Assembly: GCA_040905665.1 (NCBI GenBank)
Contig: JBBDRD010000042.1
Span: 1 to 64,000 of the forward strand
DNA: 64,000 nt
Direction: 5' to 3'
Source: DASVCN01 sp040905665
GTDB lineage: Bacteria; Deinococcota; Deinococci; Deinococcales; Trueperaceae
Part shown: piece by piece, positions 50,641-58,678 of the stretch
Layout: every line of letters begins with the position of its first letter
Numbering within the stretch: position 1 is the first letter of the stretch
Made by a program: the position numbers and the translations under genes
Notes under the pieces: model-generated
What the model was told of the DNA's origin: nothing
Seen by the model: the letters and a program-made list of their open reading frames with translations, nothing else
The model's database searches: none

Positions 50641-50781
50641 GTACTGCAGGATATATTCCGTTCCGCCCGGATCAACCAGTACCGCCTCATTGCCTCCGCC
50701 GGCGCCAATGAGGTAATAATTCTCCATCAGCGGCCCTACATTAAGGCGCTCTAGGAGGACCTCACTGGGGTCGGACGTCAC
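50641..50781 (-). pseudogene. Remnant of a metallo-beta-lactamase-fold hydrolase gene
   Basis: Directly after the GT2 stop, a GTG in a GTGA overlap opens a frame that reads LLERLNVGPLMENYYLIGAG and NEAVLVDPGGTEYILQY, the N-terminal strands of MBL-fold hydrolases. Then similarity ends within about 47 codons, before any HxHxDH zinc motif, and the frame runs on antisense into hisD. This looks like the 5' stump of a gene once coupled to the GT2 gene, cut off by a deletion joining it to the hisD 3' end. It could also be translated as a useless tail. Confidence 0.65.
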
Positions 50782-51479
50782 CACGATCTGCGAATCATCG
50801 TCGCCACGATGTCGCGGTACATCCTCAGCCGCATGGCCAGGCCGGCCAGCAACCCACGCTTTTCCTCCTTCATTACTTGAGACACGCCTTCGAGGCGCAC
50901 GTCCAGGCAGCGCCAGCCTTGCCGTTTGGCGGCGCCGGTGATCGCGACCTCGATGCCAAAGCGGGTCGAGGCGAGTTCCGGCACCGCCTCGAGCAGTTCC
51001 CTTCGAACAGCTCTCTGTCCGCTCAGTTGCGGCGTGAGGCGCTGTGCCGCCGTGGTGCGCCAACGGCCCCCCACGAACACTCCCCGGGTCATGTCGGCCT
51101 CACCGGCAAGGACCGGCCCGGCCAGTGCCCGGAGGTGAGCGGGTAACAGACCCACCAAGTCGGCGTCTACCAGCACGATGACCCCGCTGCGGACATTTTC
51201 CAGACCGGCGGCTACCGCTCCGCCCTTGCCCTGGTTCCGGTTCAGCTCGATGACCTCTGCTCCGGCGAGGCGGGCTGTCGCGGCAGTGCCGTCACGTGAA
51301 CCGTCATCGACGACAACCACCTGCCCCAGCGAGGCCTCACGCGCTACGCCCACTACTTGAGCGATCGTATCCGCCTCGTTGAAGGCCGGAATCAGGACCG
51401 AGCAGGTGACCTCGACAGTTACCGTGGCGCTCCCCAGCGGGGCGGCGCCACTACCCGCGGATGATGCCGCCGAGTTCAT
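50778..51479 (-). CDS. GT2 glycosyltransferase (dolichol-phosphate-mannose-synthase-like)
   Basis: Family 2 glycosyltransferase of 233 aa. The nucleotide-sugar site has SVLIPAFNEADTIAQVV, VVVVDDGSRDGTA, NRNQGKGGAVAAGLE and the metal motif LVDADLVG. There is no membrane anchor, so it probably glycosylates a polyprenyl phosphate or soluble acceptor at the membrane face; glucosyl-3-phosphoglycerate synthases are an alternative. Its ATG overlaps the rseP end by 29 bp. The downstream gene it was coupled to is a remnant. Confidence 0.84.
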   Translation of the reverse strand: MNSAASSAGSGAAPLGSATVTVEVTCSVLIPAFNEADTIAQVVGVAREASLGQVVVVDDGSRDGTAATARLAGAEVIELNRNQGKGGAVAAGLENVRSGVIVLVDADLVGLLPAHLRALAGPVLAGEADMTRGVFVGGRWRTTAAQRLTPQLSGQRAVRRELLEAVPELASTRFGIEVAITGAAKRQGWRCLDVRLEGVSQVMKEEKRGLLAGLAMRLRMYRDIVATMIRRSW

Positions 51480-52533
51480 TGAAGGTAATGAGGAGAATCA
51501 GCGCAAGCACCGCCATGATGCCGATGAAGTGGATAGTTTCCTCTTGCCCGGGTCTAAAGGGGCGCCGTCGTAGCGCCACTACAGTGGCCAGCAGCATGCG
51601 GCCGCCATCCAGTCCGGGGATGGGGAGCAGGTTGAAAACCGCCAGCGACAGGTTGATGAGCGCAGCGAGCATGAGAATTGGGGCGATGCCCACCTGAGTC
51701 GCCTGATTCACTGCGCTAATCATGCCCACCGGTCCTGCCACCTCGTCGGTCGAGCTGCCGGTCAGGATCGAGCCGAAGCCCCGGACGAAGGCAACTATCG
51801 CTTGTGGGACGGCGCGTAGGCTAAAAACGAATGATTCCGACAAAGCCTGCGGGAAGCCCACTGCAGCGTCCATCACAGTGACCGCCCCCAACGTTATACC
51901 CAGTTGCGGCGCGTTCTCGACTCCTTCCGGTGGCCAGGGCCGCTCGAAGGCGATCAGTTCACCGGCGCGTTCGACGACGATGGCCAGATGCTCATCGGAG
52001 CGAACCGTATTCACGACTCGTTCCCGGCTAGGATCCTCGACGCCGTTGAGTTGCGCGATCCGGTCGCCCGCCTGCAAGCCCAACGCTTCGGCCGGAGACC
52101 GGGCAACGACACCTTCGATTCGGGCGCCCGACTCGACTACCGCACCCGAGGTGAGCGCCCGGTAGGAGGGCTCCAGGGTGATTGCGAGCGCGATAAGCAG
52201 GGTGCCCAGAGCGAAGTTCGCGATGACGCCGCCTACCAGCACCCAGAGCTTCTGAGGGAGGTTCTTTGTCGCCATCCCTTCATCGGGATGGTGAAGATTG
52301 CCCTCCTCATCGACCTTGGGCGTCATGCCCGGCAGGTCGACGTATCCCCCGATAGGGAGGAGGGAGAGGCGCCACTCGGTGCCCACCCAGCGCCGCTTCC
52401 ACACAACCGGCCCCATTCCCACGCTAAAGGCGCGGACCGGCACCCCCACACTGCGGGCGTTGAGGTAGTGGGCCAGCTCGTGGACGGTCACCGAGACAGT
52501 GAGGATAAGCAGAAAAATTACGGCTGTGAGCAT
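51451..52533 (-). CDS. rseP: Site-2 membrane protease RseP-like
   Basis: M50 intramembrane zinc protease of 360 aa. The zinc motif HELAH lies in TM1 (VTVHELAHYLNARSVG), a single PDZ domain in the middle (GARIEGVVARSPAEALGLQAGDRI), and the third ligand in NLLPIPGLDGGRM of the last core helix. Such enzymes cleave anti-sigma factors or signal-peptide remnants. ATG 52533 is chosen; a TTG five codons upstream is possible. Order dxr - M50-CBS - rseP on the minus strand resembles the usual dxr-rseP pairing. Confidence 0.92.
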   Translation of the reverse strand: MLTAVIFLLILTVSVTVHELAHYLNARSVGVPVRAFSVGMGPVVWKRRWVGTEWRLSLLPIGGYVDLPGMTPKVDEEGNLHHPDEGMATKNLPQKLWVLVGGVIANFALGTLLIALAITLEPSYRALTSGAVVESGARIEGVVARSPAEALGLQAGDRIAQLNGVEDPSRERVVNTVRSDEHLAIVVERAGELIAFERPWPPEGVENAPQLGITLGAVTVMDAAVGFPQALSESFVFSLRAVPQAIVAFVRGFGSILTGSSTDEVAGPVGMISAVNQATQVGIAPILMLAALINLSLAVFNLLPIPGLDGGRMLLATVVALRRRPFRPGQEETIHFIGIMAVLALILLITFNELGGIIRG

Positions 52534-52602
52534 AACTCCATCGCACAAGTATGCCAGATGAGACCCGCTGTCGTGGCAGACTGACCGACCGAGAGGGGGA
52601 AC

Positions 52603-53724
52603 TCAGGCCGAAGCCGCATCATCGCGTCCGCGCAACTCGCGCACCACGTCGGTCTTGCTGACTACGCCCACCAGATGACCGTAGCGGTCGAGCACCATCA
52701 GTCGGCCGAGCTCGCCCGAGCCCAGGAGTTTCACCGCGTCCATCGCCTCGGCATCCGCCGTGATCGTCTCGGCAGGCCTTACGATCGTCTGCACCGTATC
52801 GTCATGCTGGGCTTCGCGCGCATCATCCAGGCGAGCGAAGCCCAGCAAACTGTCGGCCGAATCCACCACCGGGTAACCGACATGCCGGCGGAAGTTGGCT
52901 AGGCGCAGGAACTGCCCGATAGGCATATCACCCGTCACGCTAATGACATCATTCGTCATCAGATCGGCCACCGCCTTGCCTTCCAGCGCCGCGGTCATGG
53001 CTGCGTAGCGGGTCTCGGCACGGACAGCGTTGTAGACAAAGAAGGCCACTACGACCAGGAGAAGCTGGAAGGTGAGGAAGCCGTAGAGACCGAGCAGCAA
53101 AGCGACTACCCGGCTAACGCCGGCAGCAATTCGTGTCGCTTGCAAATAGGGCACCACTAGGGCGAGCAGCGAACGGAGTATCCGGCCCCCGTCGAGCGGT
53201 AGGGCAGGGAGCAGGTTGAACAGCGCCAGTGCCACGTTGGTGAGGGTGAGGTAGGAGAACACGAACAGCCCGCCCGAGCCCATCGGCACGAACTGCCAGA
53301 TGAGCCAGCTGAGAGCGGCCAAGAGGAGGCTGGTGAGTGGACCGGCGATTCCCACGAGCGCTTCGGCCCCCCGTTGGCGCGGGAGTTCCTCGAATTGGGC
53401 GACGCCGCCCAGGAACCATAGCGTAATCTCCTTCACCTCGACATCGTAGAGGCGCGCGGCAACTGCGTGACCGAGCTCGTGGATCAGCACGCCGGTGAAG
53501 AGCCCGAGGGCGGCTATCAGGCCAAGGATGTAAGGGGTGACGCCGTCGAGCAATGTGCTCGCCCCGCTCAGGTCGAAGCCGGCTCGACGCAAAAGCACGA
53601 GATAGCTGGGCAGCTGGTTGGCGATCAGCCAGGCAAAGAGCGGCAGCACCAGCAGGAACGAGGTGTCAAGCTTCACCGGTATGCCCAGCAAGCGGAAAGG
53701 CAGACGAATGGCTCCGCCGAACAT
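52603..53724 (-). CDS. M50 site-2 protease with C-terminal CBS pair
   Basis: SpoIVFB-like membrane protease, 373 aa. About six hydrophobic helices carry HELGH (GVLIHELGHAVAARLYDVEV) and the second metal motif NLLPALPLDGGR; the CBS pair (about 255-370) has VADLMTNDVISVTGDMPIG and DRYGHLVGVVSKTDVV, which usually bind adenine nucleotides and gate activity. ATG 53724 begins the typical MFGGAIRLPFRLLGIPVKLD; the ORF extends 58 codons upstream through unrelated sequence. A second M50 protease (RseP) follows 69 bp downstream. Confidence 0.9.
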   Translation of the reverse strand: MFGGAIRLPFRLLGIPVKLDTSFLLVLPLFAWLIANQLPSYLVLLRRAGFDLSGASTLLDGVTPYILGLIAALGLFTGVLIHELGHAVAARLYDVEVKEITLWFLGGVAQFEELPRQRGAEALVGIAGPLTSLLLAALSWLIWQFVPMGSGGLFVFSYLTLTNVALALFNLLPALPLDGGRILRSLLALVVPYLQATRIAAGVSRVVALLLGLYGFLTFQLLLVVVAFFVYNAVRAETRYAAMTAALEGKAVADLMTNDVISVTGDMPIGQFLRLANFRRHVGYPVVDSADSLLGFARLDDAREAQHDDTVQTIVRPAETITADAEAMDAVKLLGSGELGRLMVLDRYGHLVGVVSKTDVVRELRGRDDAASA

Positions 53725-53797
53725 CTCTAGTGGCGACCCGGCATGAGAATGGGAGGCCGGGCCCGCGGCAAGGCGACATCTAGCAAGCGGCGCCCAC

Positions 53798-54943
53798 TCA
53801 CACCGGCGCCTTCCGTGCCAGGCGGTTACAGGCTTGCCGTGCCAACGAGCGGGCGTCGCTGTCGGCGGCGGACAGGTCGCTCCAGACAAGGACTCCACCA
53901 GGACCCTTCTCGAGCACCTCGGCTATTACCTCGGCAATGGCAGGGAAGGGAAGGCGGTGCCCAAGGAAAGCCTCGACCGCAACCTCGTCGGCGGCATTGA
54001 GGTAGACCGGCGCGAAACCACCTTTCTCGCCCGCACGGTAGGCGAGCGGTAAGCAGGGGAAGCGCTCCTCGTCGGGCGGCAGGAACTGCCACTCACCGCG
54101 TAGCGGCAGGGGAGAGAGCGGTATGGCGGGCCGCCGGGGCGCTTCGATGCCGTACTGGATGGGGAGGCGCATGTCGTGCGGGCCTATCTGCGCCTTGATC
54201 GAGCCGTCGCGAAAGCGGACCAGCCCATGTATGAGCGATTGCGGGTGGATAACGACCTCGATCCGCTCGAGCGGCACTCCAAAGAGGAAGTGCGCCTCCA
54301 GCACCTCCAGGCCTTTGTTGAACAGCGTGGCCGAGTCGACACTCACCTTGGCGCCCATCGTCCAGTTGGGGTGGGCAAGTGCTTGCTTGGGGGTAACCGA
54401 CCAGAGGTCGGCAGGTTGCTCACGGAAGGGTCCGCCCGAGGCGGTGAGCACGAGGGCGTGAACATCGGCCGATTCCTCACCGCGCAAGCACTGATAGAGA
54501 GCCGAATGTTCGGAATCGAGCGGAGTGATGAGGGCGCCGGCCCTCTCGGCCAGCTCCAGCATCAGAGGTCCCGCAACGACCATCGCCTCCTTATTCGCCA
54601 GCGCCACGTGGAGGCCGGCAGCCAGCGCGTGAGCAGTGGGCTCGAGGCCGGCCATGCCGGGAATGGCGGAGACGACCGTGTCGACGTCAAAGGCGGCTAC
54701 CTCGTTGACGCCCTCCTCACCGCTCGCCAACCTGATTCCCGAAGGCAGCCGGCGCCTCAGTTGCTCCGCGACGTCCTGATGGCACGCAACCAGCCGAGGG
54801 CGAAACTCCCGTGCTTGTTCGACCAGCAGTTGCCAGTTTCGGCCGGCCGCCAAGGCGGCTACCCGGTAACCGCGCCAACGTGCGACTTCGAGTGTCTGCG
54901 TGCCTATCGAACCGGTCGAGCCGAGGATGGAGATCGTTTTCAT
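53798..54943 (-). CDS. dxr: 1-deoxy-D-xylulose 5-phosphate reductoisomerase
   Basis: Dxr, 381 aa, first committed enzyme of the MEP isoprenoid pathway. NADPH site ISILGSTGSIGTQTLEV; metal ligands in LDSEHSALYQCL; NWTMGAKVSVDSATLFNKGLEVLEA in parts; and the C-terminal HPQSLIHGLVRF and LNAADEVAVEAFL. Starting at ATG 54943 gives the standard N-terminus; ATG 54952 is three codons upstream. The reading frame continues far upstream antisense to ylmH, which I discount. Works upstream of IspG (33.6 kb). Confidence 0.96.
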   Translation of the reverse strand: MKTISILGSTGSIGTQTLEVARWRGYRVAALAAGRNWQLLVEQAREFRPRLVACHQDVAEQLRRRLPSGIRLASGEEGVNEVAAFDVDTVVSAIPGMAGLEPTAHALAAGLHVALANKEAMVVAGPLMLELAERAGALITPLDSEHSALYQCLRGEESADVHALVLTASGGPFREQPADLWSVTPKQALAHPNWTMGAKVSVDSATLFNKGLEVLEAHFLFGVPLERIEVVIHPQSLIHGLVRFRDGSIKAQIGPHDMRLPIQYGIEAPRRPAIPLSPLPLRGEWQFLPPDEERFPCLPLAYRAGEKGGFAPVYLNAADEVAVEAFLGHRLPFPAIAEVIAEVLEKGPGGVLVWSDLSAADSDARSLARQACNRLARKAPV

Positions 54944-54977
54944 CCCGCGCATTGTCGCCCATTGGCAAGCTCGCGAC

Positions 54978-55022
54978 AATCGCGCCGCTCCCGATTGCGC
55001 CGCTACCGATTGCAGCCGGGTG
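54978..55022. repeat. Three 15-bp units between dxr and ylmH
   Basis: aatcgcgccgctccc, gattgcgccgctacc and gattgcagccgggtg in exact 15-bp register, intergenic, ending just before the ylmH -10 box. Confidence 0.6.
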
Positions 55023-55023
55023 G

Positions 55024-55029
55024 TAGTCT
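55024..55029 (+). promoter_or_regulatory. -10 box TAGTCT for ylmH (leaderless type)
   Basis: TAGTCT, 8 nt before ATG 55038. Confidence 0.5.
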
Positions 55030-55037
55030 GCCGCGAT

Positions 55038-55763
55038 ATGGTCGGCAAGGATACCGAGGGACGAAAGAACGCAGAATTGCATCGTTTGGAGGAGGCTGCC
55101 GGGGGCGGCAGAGTCGCCCACACCGGCTTTCTCGAGCCCGACGTGAGCGCGCAGCTCGTGCATGCACTTACCGGTCTGGGTGTGTCGGCGCGGGCTTGGG
55201 GCGGCTTCGCGGGCGCCAGGCGACGGGTAGTGACGGCGTTCCCCTCACACATTCCGGAGGCGAGTACTTCGCTGACCAGCGTATGCCTGCCGGAGGTGGG
55301 CGACACCGCAAATCTGCGCTCCTTGGTTTCGGCGGCCGGCGTGCCACGAGAGGCGTTGGGCGATAGCGTGCAACACCGGGAGGGAGTCGCGCTTGTGACC
55401 TTCGATCCGCCTCCCGCAGAACTCACCTCGTTGTCTGCACTCGAAGGCCACCCGGTTACGCCACGCGTCGTTCCCCTCGACACAGGGGTGGCCGGCGGCC
55501 TGCGACGTTTGAGCGTAGTGGTTCCCTCGCTGAGGGTGGACGTTGTTGGTGCGAAGGGATTCCGCGTCTCCCGCTCCTACTTTTCCAAGGGGGTCGCCGG
55601 AGGCAAGGTGAGTGTGAACGGCAACAGGGTAGGAAAGTCCGGCGGCGCCGAGGTTGGCGACGAGATCTATGCCGAGGGACTGGGAAGACTGCGGGTGCTG
55701 AGCGTCGACGGAGAAACGCGGCGTGGCAACGTCAAGGTGAGCCTGGAAGTAGAGGCGACCTGA
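55038..55763 (+). CDS. S4-domain RNA-binding protein, YlmH-like
   Basis: 241-aa protein with YlmH architecture: an N-terminal helical segment (GRKNAELHRLEEAAGGG), a central domain (RVVTAFPSHIPEA, LVSAAGVPREALGDSVQHREGVAL), and a C-terminal S4 domain (VVGAKGFRVSRSYFSKGVAGGKVSVNG, in part, GDEIYAEGLGRLRVLSV). YlmH-type proteins bind rRNA or stalled 50S-tRNA complexes in other bacteria. The longer frame upstream is antisense to dxr. Leaderless-type start. Convergent with der. Confidence 0.85.
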   Translation: MVGKDTEGRKNAELHRLEEAAGGGRVAHTGFLEPDVSAQLVHALTGLGVSARAWGGFAGARRRVVTAFPSHIPEASTSLTSVCLPEVGDTANLRSLVSAAGVPREALGDSVQHREGVALVTFDPPPAELTSLSALEGHPVTPRVVPLDTGVAGGLRRLSVVVPSLRVDVVGAKGFRVSRSYFSKGVAGGKVSVNGNRVGKSGGAEVGDEIYAEGLGRLRVLSVDGETRRGNVKVSLEVEAT

Positions 55764-55793
55764 GGCGTTTGCTCCGTGGGCGCAGTAAATGAG

Positions 55794-55817
55794 GGAGCAG
55801 CAAATAATGTCTGCTCC
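55794..55817. terminator. Hairpin between convergent ylmH and der
   Basis: GGAGCAG (55794-55800) and CTGCTCC (55811-55817), a 7-bp stem with a 10-nt loop between two convergent genes. No U tract on either side, so intrinsic termination is uncertain. Confidence 0.45.
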
Positions 55818-55826
55818 AGCCGGAGG

Positions 55827-57146
55827 CTAGAGCCGTACTCGTTTCCCACCATCTTTCGAACGCGATTTGAAGATCATCCGAAAGGGAACCTCTTTGAACG
55901 CGAGATCCTGGCGTATGCGGTTACGCAGATACTGTTCGTAAGGCCGAGTCATGAACTTCTCGCTGTTGACGCTAAACACGAATGTGGGGGGCGCAACGTC
56001 GGCCTGCGTGGCGTAGAAAAGCTTGAGCGGCTTCCCGCCAAAGTTCGGTGGTGTTTGTCGCTGGGTCCACACGTCCACCCAGCCATTGAGCTCGCCCGTT
56101 GTTACACGGCGCCTGGCGGTGTCGTAGACGCGGATGACGGTAGCCAGCAGCTCGTGCAGGCCGTAGTCGTTGATGGCGCTGGTGTAGACCTTGGGTGCGA
56201 AAGAGATGTGCCCTAGTTCGGTGTCGATGAGCGCTTCGAACTCCCGAAGCTTCTCGTCGGACACCAAGTCCCACTTGTTTACCGCCACCACCACCGGTTT
56301 CCCGCCTTCTAGCGCGAGATTGGCCAGCCGCAGCTCGTGATCACCGAGTTCGAAGGGATCGACTACCAGGATGGCCACGTCTGCCGATTGCAGGGCGCCT
56401 TCGGAGCGCAGCTTGGCGTAGAACTCGAGGTCGGCGTCGGGCTTGCGCCTGATACCTGCTGTGTCGACCAGAACGAAGGGTCGGCCGGCGAAGTTGAACT
56501 CCACGTCCACGGCGTCGCGGGTAGTTCCGGGCATGTCGGCCACGATGGTTCGCTCGTCACCGACGATGGCGTTGAGCAGACTCGATTTGCCTACGTTGGG
56601 CCTGCCGATGATGGCGACCCGGACGGCCTGCTCCTGGACCCAATCGTCCTCGGGCGGCAGTCGCCTGCCTATCTCGGCGAGCAACTCGTAGGTACCGCGA
56701 GCGTGTTCGGCCGCGGTGGCGAACGGTTCTCCGAAACCGAGCGCGAAGAGCTCGAAGAACTCGGGTGTTTCCTCGTGCTGCGGATCATCGAGCTTGGTCG
56801 CGACTAGCAGTACCTGGCGGCCGCTATCGCGCAACCACTCGGCTACCTGTTTGTCGCCGGCCGTGAGCCCCATCCGCGCGTCGACGCAGAAGAGCACCAA
56901 GTCGACGTCTGCCAGCGCAACATCGACCTTGCTGCGAATCGCCTTCTCCCAGCGGTCCCCCGACCAGAGGCCGCCGGTATCCAGCAGGAGCAAAGTGCCG
57001 GTCTCTTCGCTCTCCAGCTTGACGCTTTTCACGTCCCGCGTGACCCCCGGCTCGTCGAAGACAATCGCCTCACGCCGCCCAAGCAGACGGTTGAATAGAG
57101 CCGACTTGCCGACGTTCGGGCGACCGACTATCGCGACCTTACGCAA
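55827..57146 (-). CDS. der: Ribosome assembly GTPase Der (EngA)
   Basis: Double-GTPase of 439 aa for 50S assembly. G1 motifs GRPNVGKSALFN (near 8) and GRPNVGKSSLLN (near 183), DTGGL and DTAGI as switch II, TKLDDP and NKWDLV as G4, and a C-terminal KH-like domain ending in FKSRSKDGGKRVRL. First NKxD is degenerate (TKLD), as often in Der. TTG start overlapping the fmt end by 8 bp. Last gene of the cdaA-cdaR-def-fmt-der run. Confidence 0.96.
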   Translation of the reverse strand: MRKVAIVGRPNVGKSALFNRLLGRREAIVFDEPGVTRDVKSVKLESEETGTLLLLDTGGLWSGDRWEKAIRSKVDVALADVDLVLFCVDARMGLTAGDKQVAEWLRDSGRQVLLVATKLDDPQHEETPEFFELFALGFGEPFATAAEHARGTYELLAEIGRRLPPEDDWVQEQAVRVAIIGRPNVGKSSLLNAIVGDERTIVADMPGTTRDAVDVEFNFAGRPFVLVDTAGIRRKPDADLEFYAKLRSEGALQSADVAILVVDPFELGDHELRLANLALEGGKPVVVAVNKWDLVSDEKLREFEALIDTELGHISFAPKVYTSAINDYGLHELLATVIRVYDTARRRVTTGELNGWVDVWTQRQTPPNFGGKPLKLFYATQADVAPPTFVFSVNSEKFMTRPYEQYLRNRIRQDLAFKEVPFRMIFKSRSKDGGKRVRL

Positions 57147-58062
57147 GGAGTGTGCCCCCTCTCACCTGATAGCCGTTAGCCCAGTCTCTTGCTGCTATTC
57201 GGCCCTTGCCCGGCGCCTGAACAGAAATGAGAGTAAGCGATCCTTCGCTCGCCGCTACCGTGACACCTTCGGTCCCCACCCGTATTACCCGTCCGGGCTC
57301 CCCATCGTCGGCCGCCGGCCGCATTTCGTGGATTCGAATGCTCTTCCCGCCGTACTCGAAGCGCATGCCGGGCCAGGCAGATGTTCCTCTGAAGCGGTTG
57401 TAGATGGCGGAGGCTGCCTCCTGCCAATCGACGTCGCCGTCTTCCTTGTGCAGCAGTGGAGCCATTGTCGCCAGAGAATCTTCCTGCGGCCGGCAGTGCA
57501 GCTCACCCCGCTCCAGCAGCTCCAGCGCCTCACTGATGGCCTTGGCCCCCAGCAGCGACAGTCGTTCGAAGAGCTGTGGCGCTTCCTCGTGAGGCTCGAT
57601 GGCGATACCTTTTCGAAGGCACACCGGTCCGGTGTCGAGTCCCATTTCTGTTTGCATGATGCTCACGCCCGTCTCCCGTTCACCGCATATGAGCGCCCAT
57701 TGCACCGGCGCCGCCCCCCGGTACTTGGGAAGCAGACTGGCATGAACGTTCAGGAATCCCGCGCGTGGCAGGTCCAGCAGGCTCTGGGGGAGAAGCTTAC
57801 CGTAGGCGACGGTGATAGCGATGTCGGGTTGGAGCTCGGCGAGGAGGTCTTGAAACTCTTCGTTCCCCTTGAGTTTCGCGGGTTGCGCCAGCGTAAGACC
57901 CAGCCGCCCGGCCTCCCTAGCCACCGCCGGCGCAGCCCGAATCATTCCACGACCCGCGGGTTTGTCGGGCTGGCTCACCACCAGGGCAACTTCGTGCCGC
58001 TCTTTGAGCGTGAGAAGCGCCGGCAACGCGAAAGCGGGGGAGCCGAAGAAGACCAGCTTCAC
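57139..58062 (-). CDS. fmt: Methionyl-tRNA formyltransferase
   Basis: Fmt, 307 aa, formylating Met-tRNAi with 10-formyl-THF. KLVFFGSPAFALPAL, VVSQPDKPAGRG, NVHASLLPKYRGAAPVQWALICGE (in parts) with the catalytic Asn-His-Asp triad (Asp in MGLDTGPV), and the C-terminal OB-like tRNA-binding domain. The start is GTG 58062, one base after the def stop; the longer ORF would overlap def fully. Pairs functionally with Def. Confidence 0.96.
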   Translation of the reverse strand: MKLVFFGSPAFALPALLTLKERHEVALVVSQPDKPAGRGMIRAAPAVAREAGRLGLTLAQPAKLKGNEEFQDLLAELQPDIAITVAYGKLLPQSLLDLPRAGFLNVHASLLPKYRGAAPVQWALICGERETGVSIMQTEMGLDTGPVCLRKGIAIEPHEEAPQLFERLSLLGAKAISEALELLERGELHCRPQEDSLATMAPLLHKEDGDVDWQEAASAIYNRFRGTSAWPGMRFEYGGKSIRIHEMRPAADDGEPGRVIRVGTEGVTVAASEGSLTLISVQAPGKGRIAARDWANGYQVRGGTLLA

Positions 58063-58063
58063 C

Positions 58064-58648
58064 CTAGGGACGGCTCTTTTCGGTCCGCAGCGTGCGCAGC
58101 TCTTTGAGTCGCGCTTTGGCGTCGCGCTGCAACTGGGCCAACTCGGCGCGGTGCTCCTCGAGGAACGAGCGTCGCTGATCATCAGGTAAGCGATCGAAGA
58201 AGAGGATTCCTTCCAGGTGGTCGTACTCGTGCTGGATTACCTGTGCGAAGTGCCCCTCGGCACGGAGCTCCCGCGGGTGGCCCGTTACGTCTTGAAAGCG
58301 CACCATTACGCGAAGGTCGCGCTCGAGCTGGTCGACGTAGAGTCCCGGAACCGAGAGGCAGCCTTCGGGCGCCAATTGTGTCCCGCCCCGCTCCACTATC
58401 GTGGGGTTCACGAACACGTGGTCGGCGATCTGAACGAGTTCGCCCTCCTCGTCGCGATTACACTCGCTGGCCACGAACAGGCGCAGGGGCTCACCCACCT
58501 GCGGCGCGGCCAAGCCCACCCCGCTGTCATCGTGCATAGTTTCGACCATGTCCGCCGTTAACCGCTCGAGCTCCTCGTCGAAGCTAATAACCGGCCGCGC
58601 CGTGCGCCGTAACACCGGGTCGCCGTAGTAGCGGATTGGCCTGATCAA
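58064..58648 (-). CDS. def: Peptide deformylase
   Basis: Def, 194 aa, an iron/zinc hydrolase that removes the N-formyl group from nascent proteins. The three motifs are GVGLAAPQVG, EGCLSVPG and QHEYDHLEG, giving one Cys and two His ligands plus the catalytic Glu. A C-terminal helical extension of about 25 basic/acidic residues is seen. TTG start with GGGAGG five nt upstream. Lies between cdaR and fmt on the minus strand. Confidence 0.97.
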   Translation of the reverse strand: MIRPIRYYGDPVLRRTARPVISFDEELERLTADMVETMHDDSGVGLAAPQVGEPLRLFVASECNRDEEGELVQIADHVFVNPTIVERGGTQLAPEGCLSVPGLYVDQLERDLRVMVRFQDVTGHPRELRAEGHFAQVIQHEYDHLEGILFFDRLPDDQRRSFLEEHRAELAQLQRDAKARLKELRTLRTEKSRP

Positions 58649-58678
58649 AACTACCTCCCGCCCAGCCGCCTCTGGTCG

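Noticed and set aside
49540..51063. 507-codon minus-strand ORF across hisD
   Set aside because: Antisense to hisD for most of its length with no family resemblance there; only the part at 50641-50781 has meaning, as an MBL-fold remnant.
54176..55366. 396-codon plus-strand ORF across dxr
   Set aside because: Antisense to conserved dxr and in the wrong frame of ylmH; a high-GC shadow.
55776..56216. 146-codon plus-strand ORF opposite der
   Set aside because: Antisense to the conserved C-terminal domain of Der; its start lies in the ylmH-der hairpin region.
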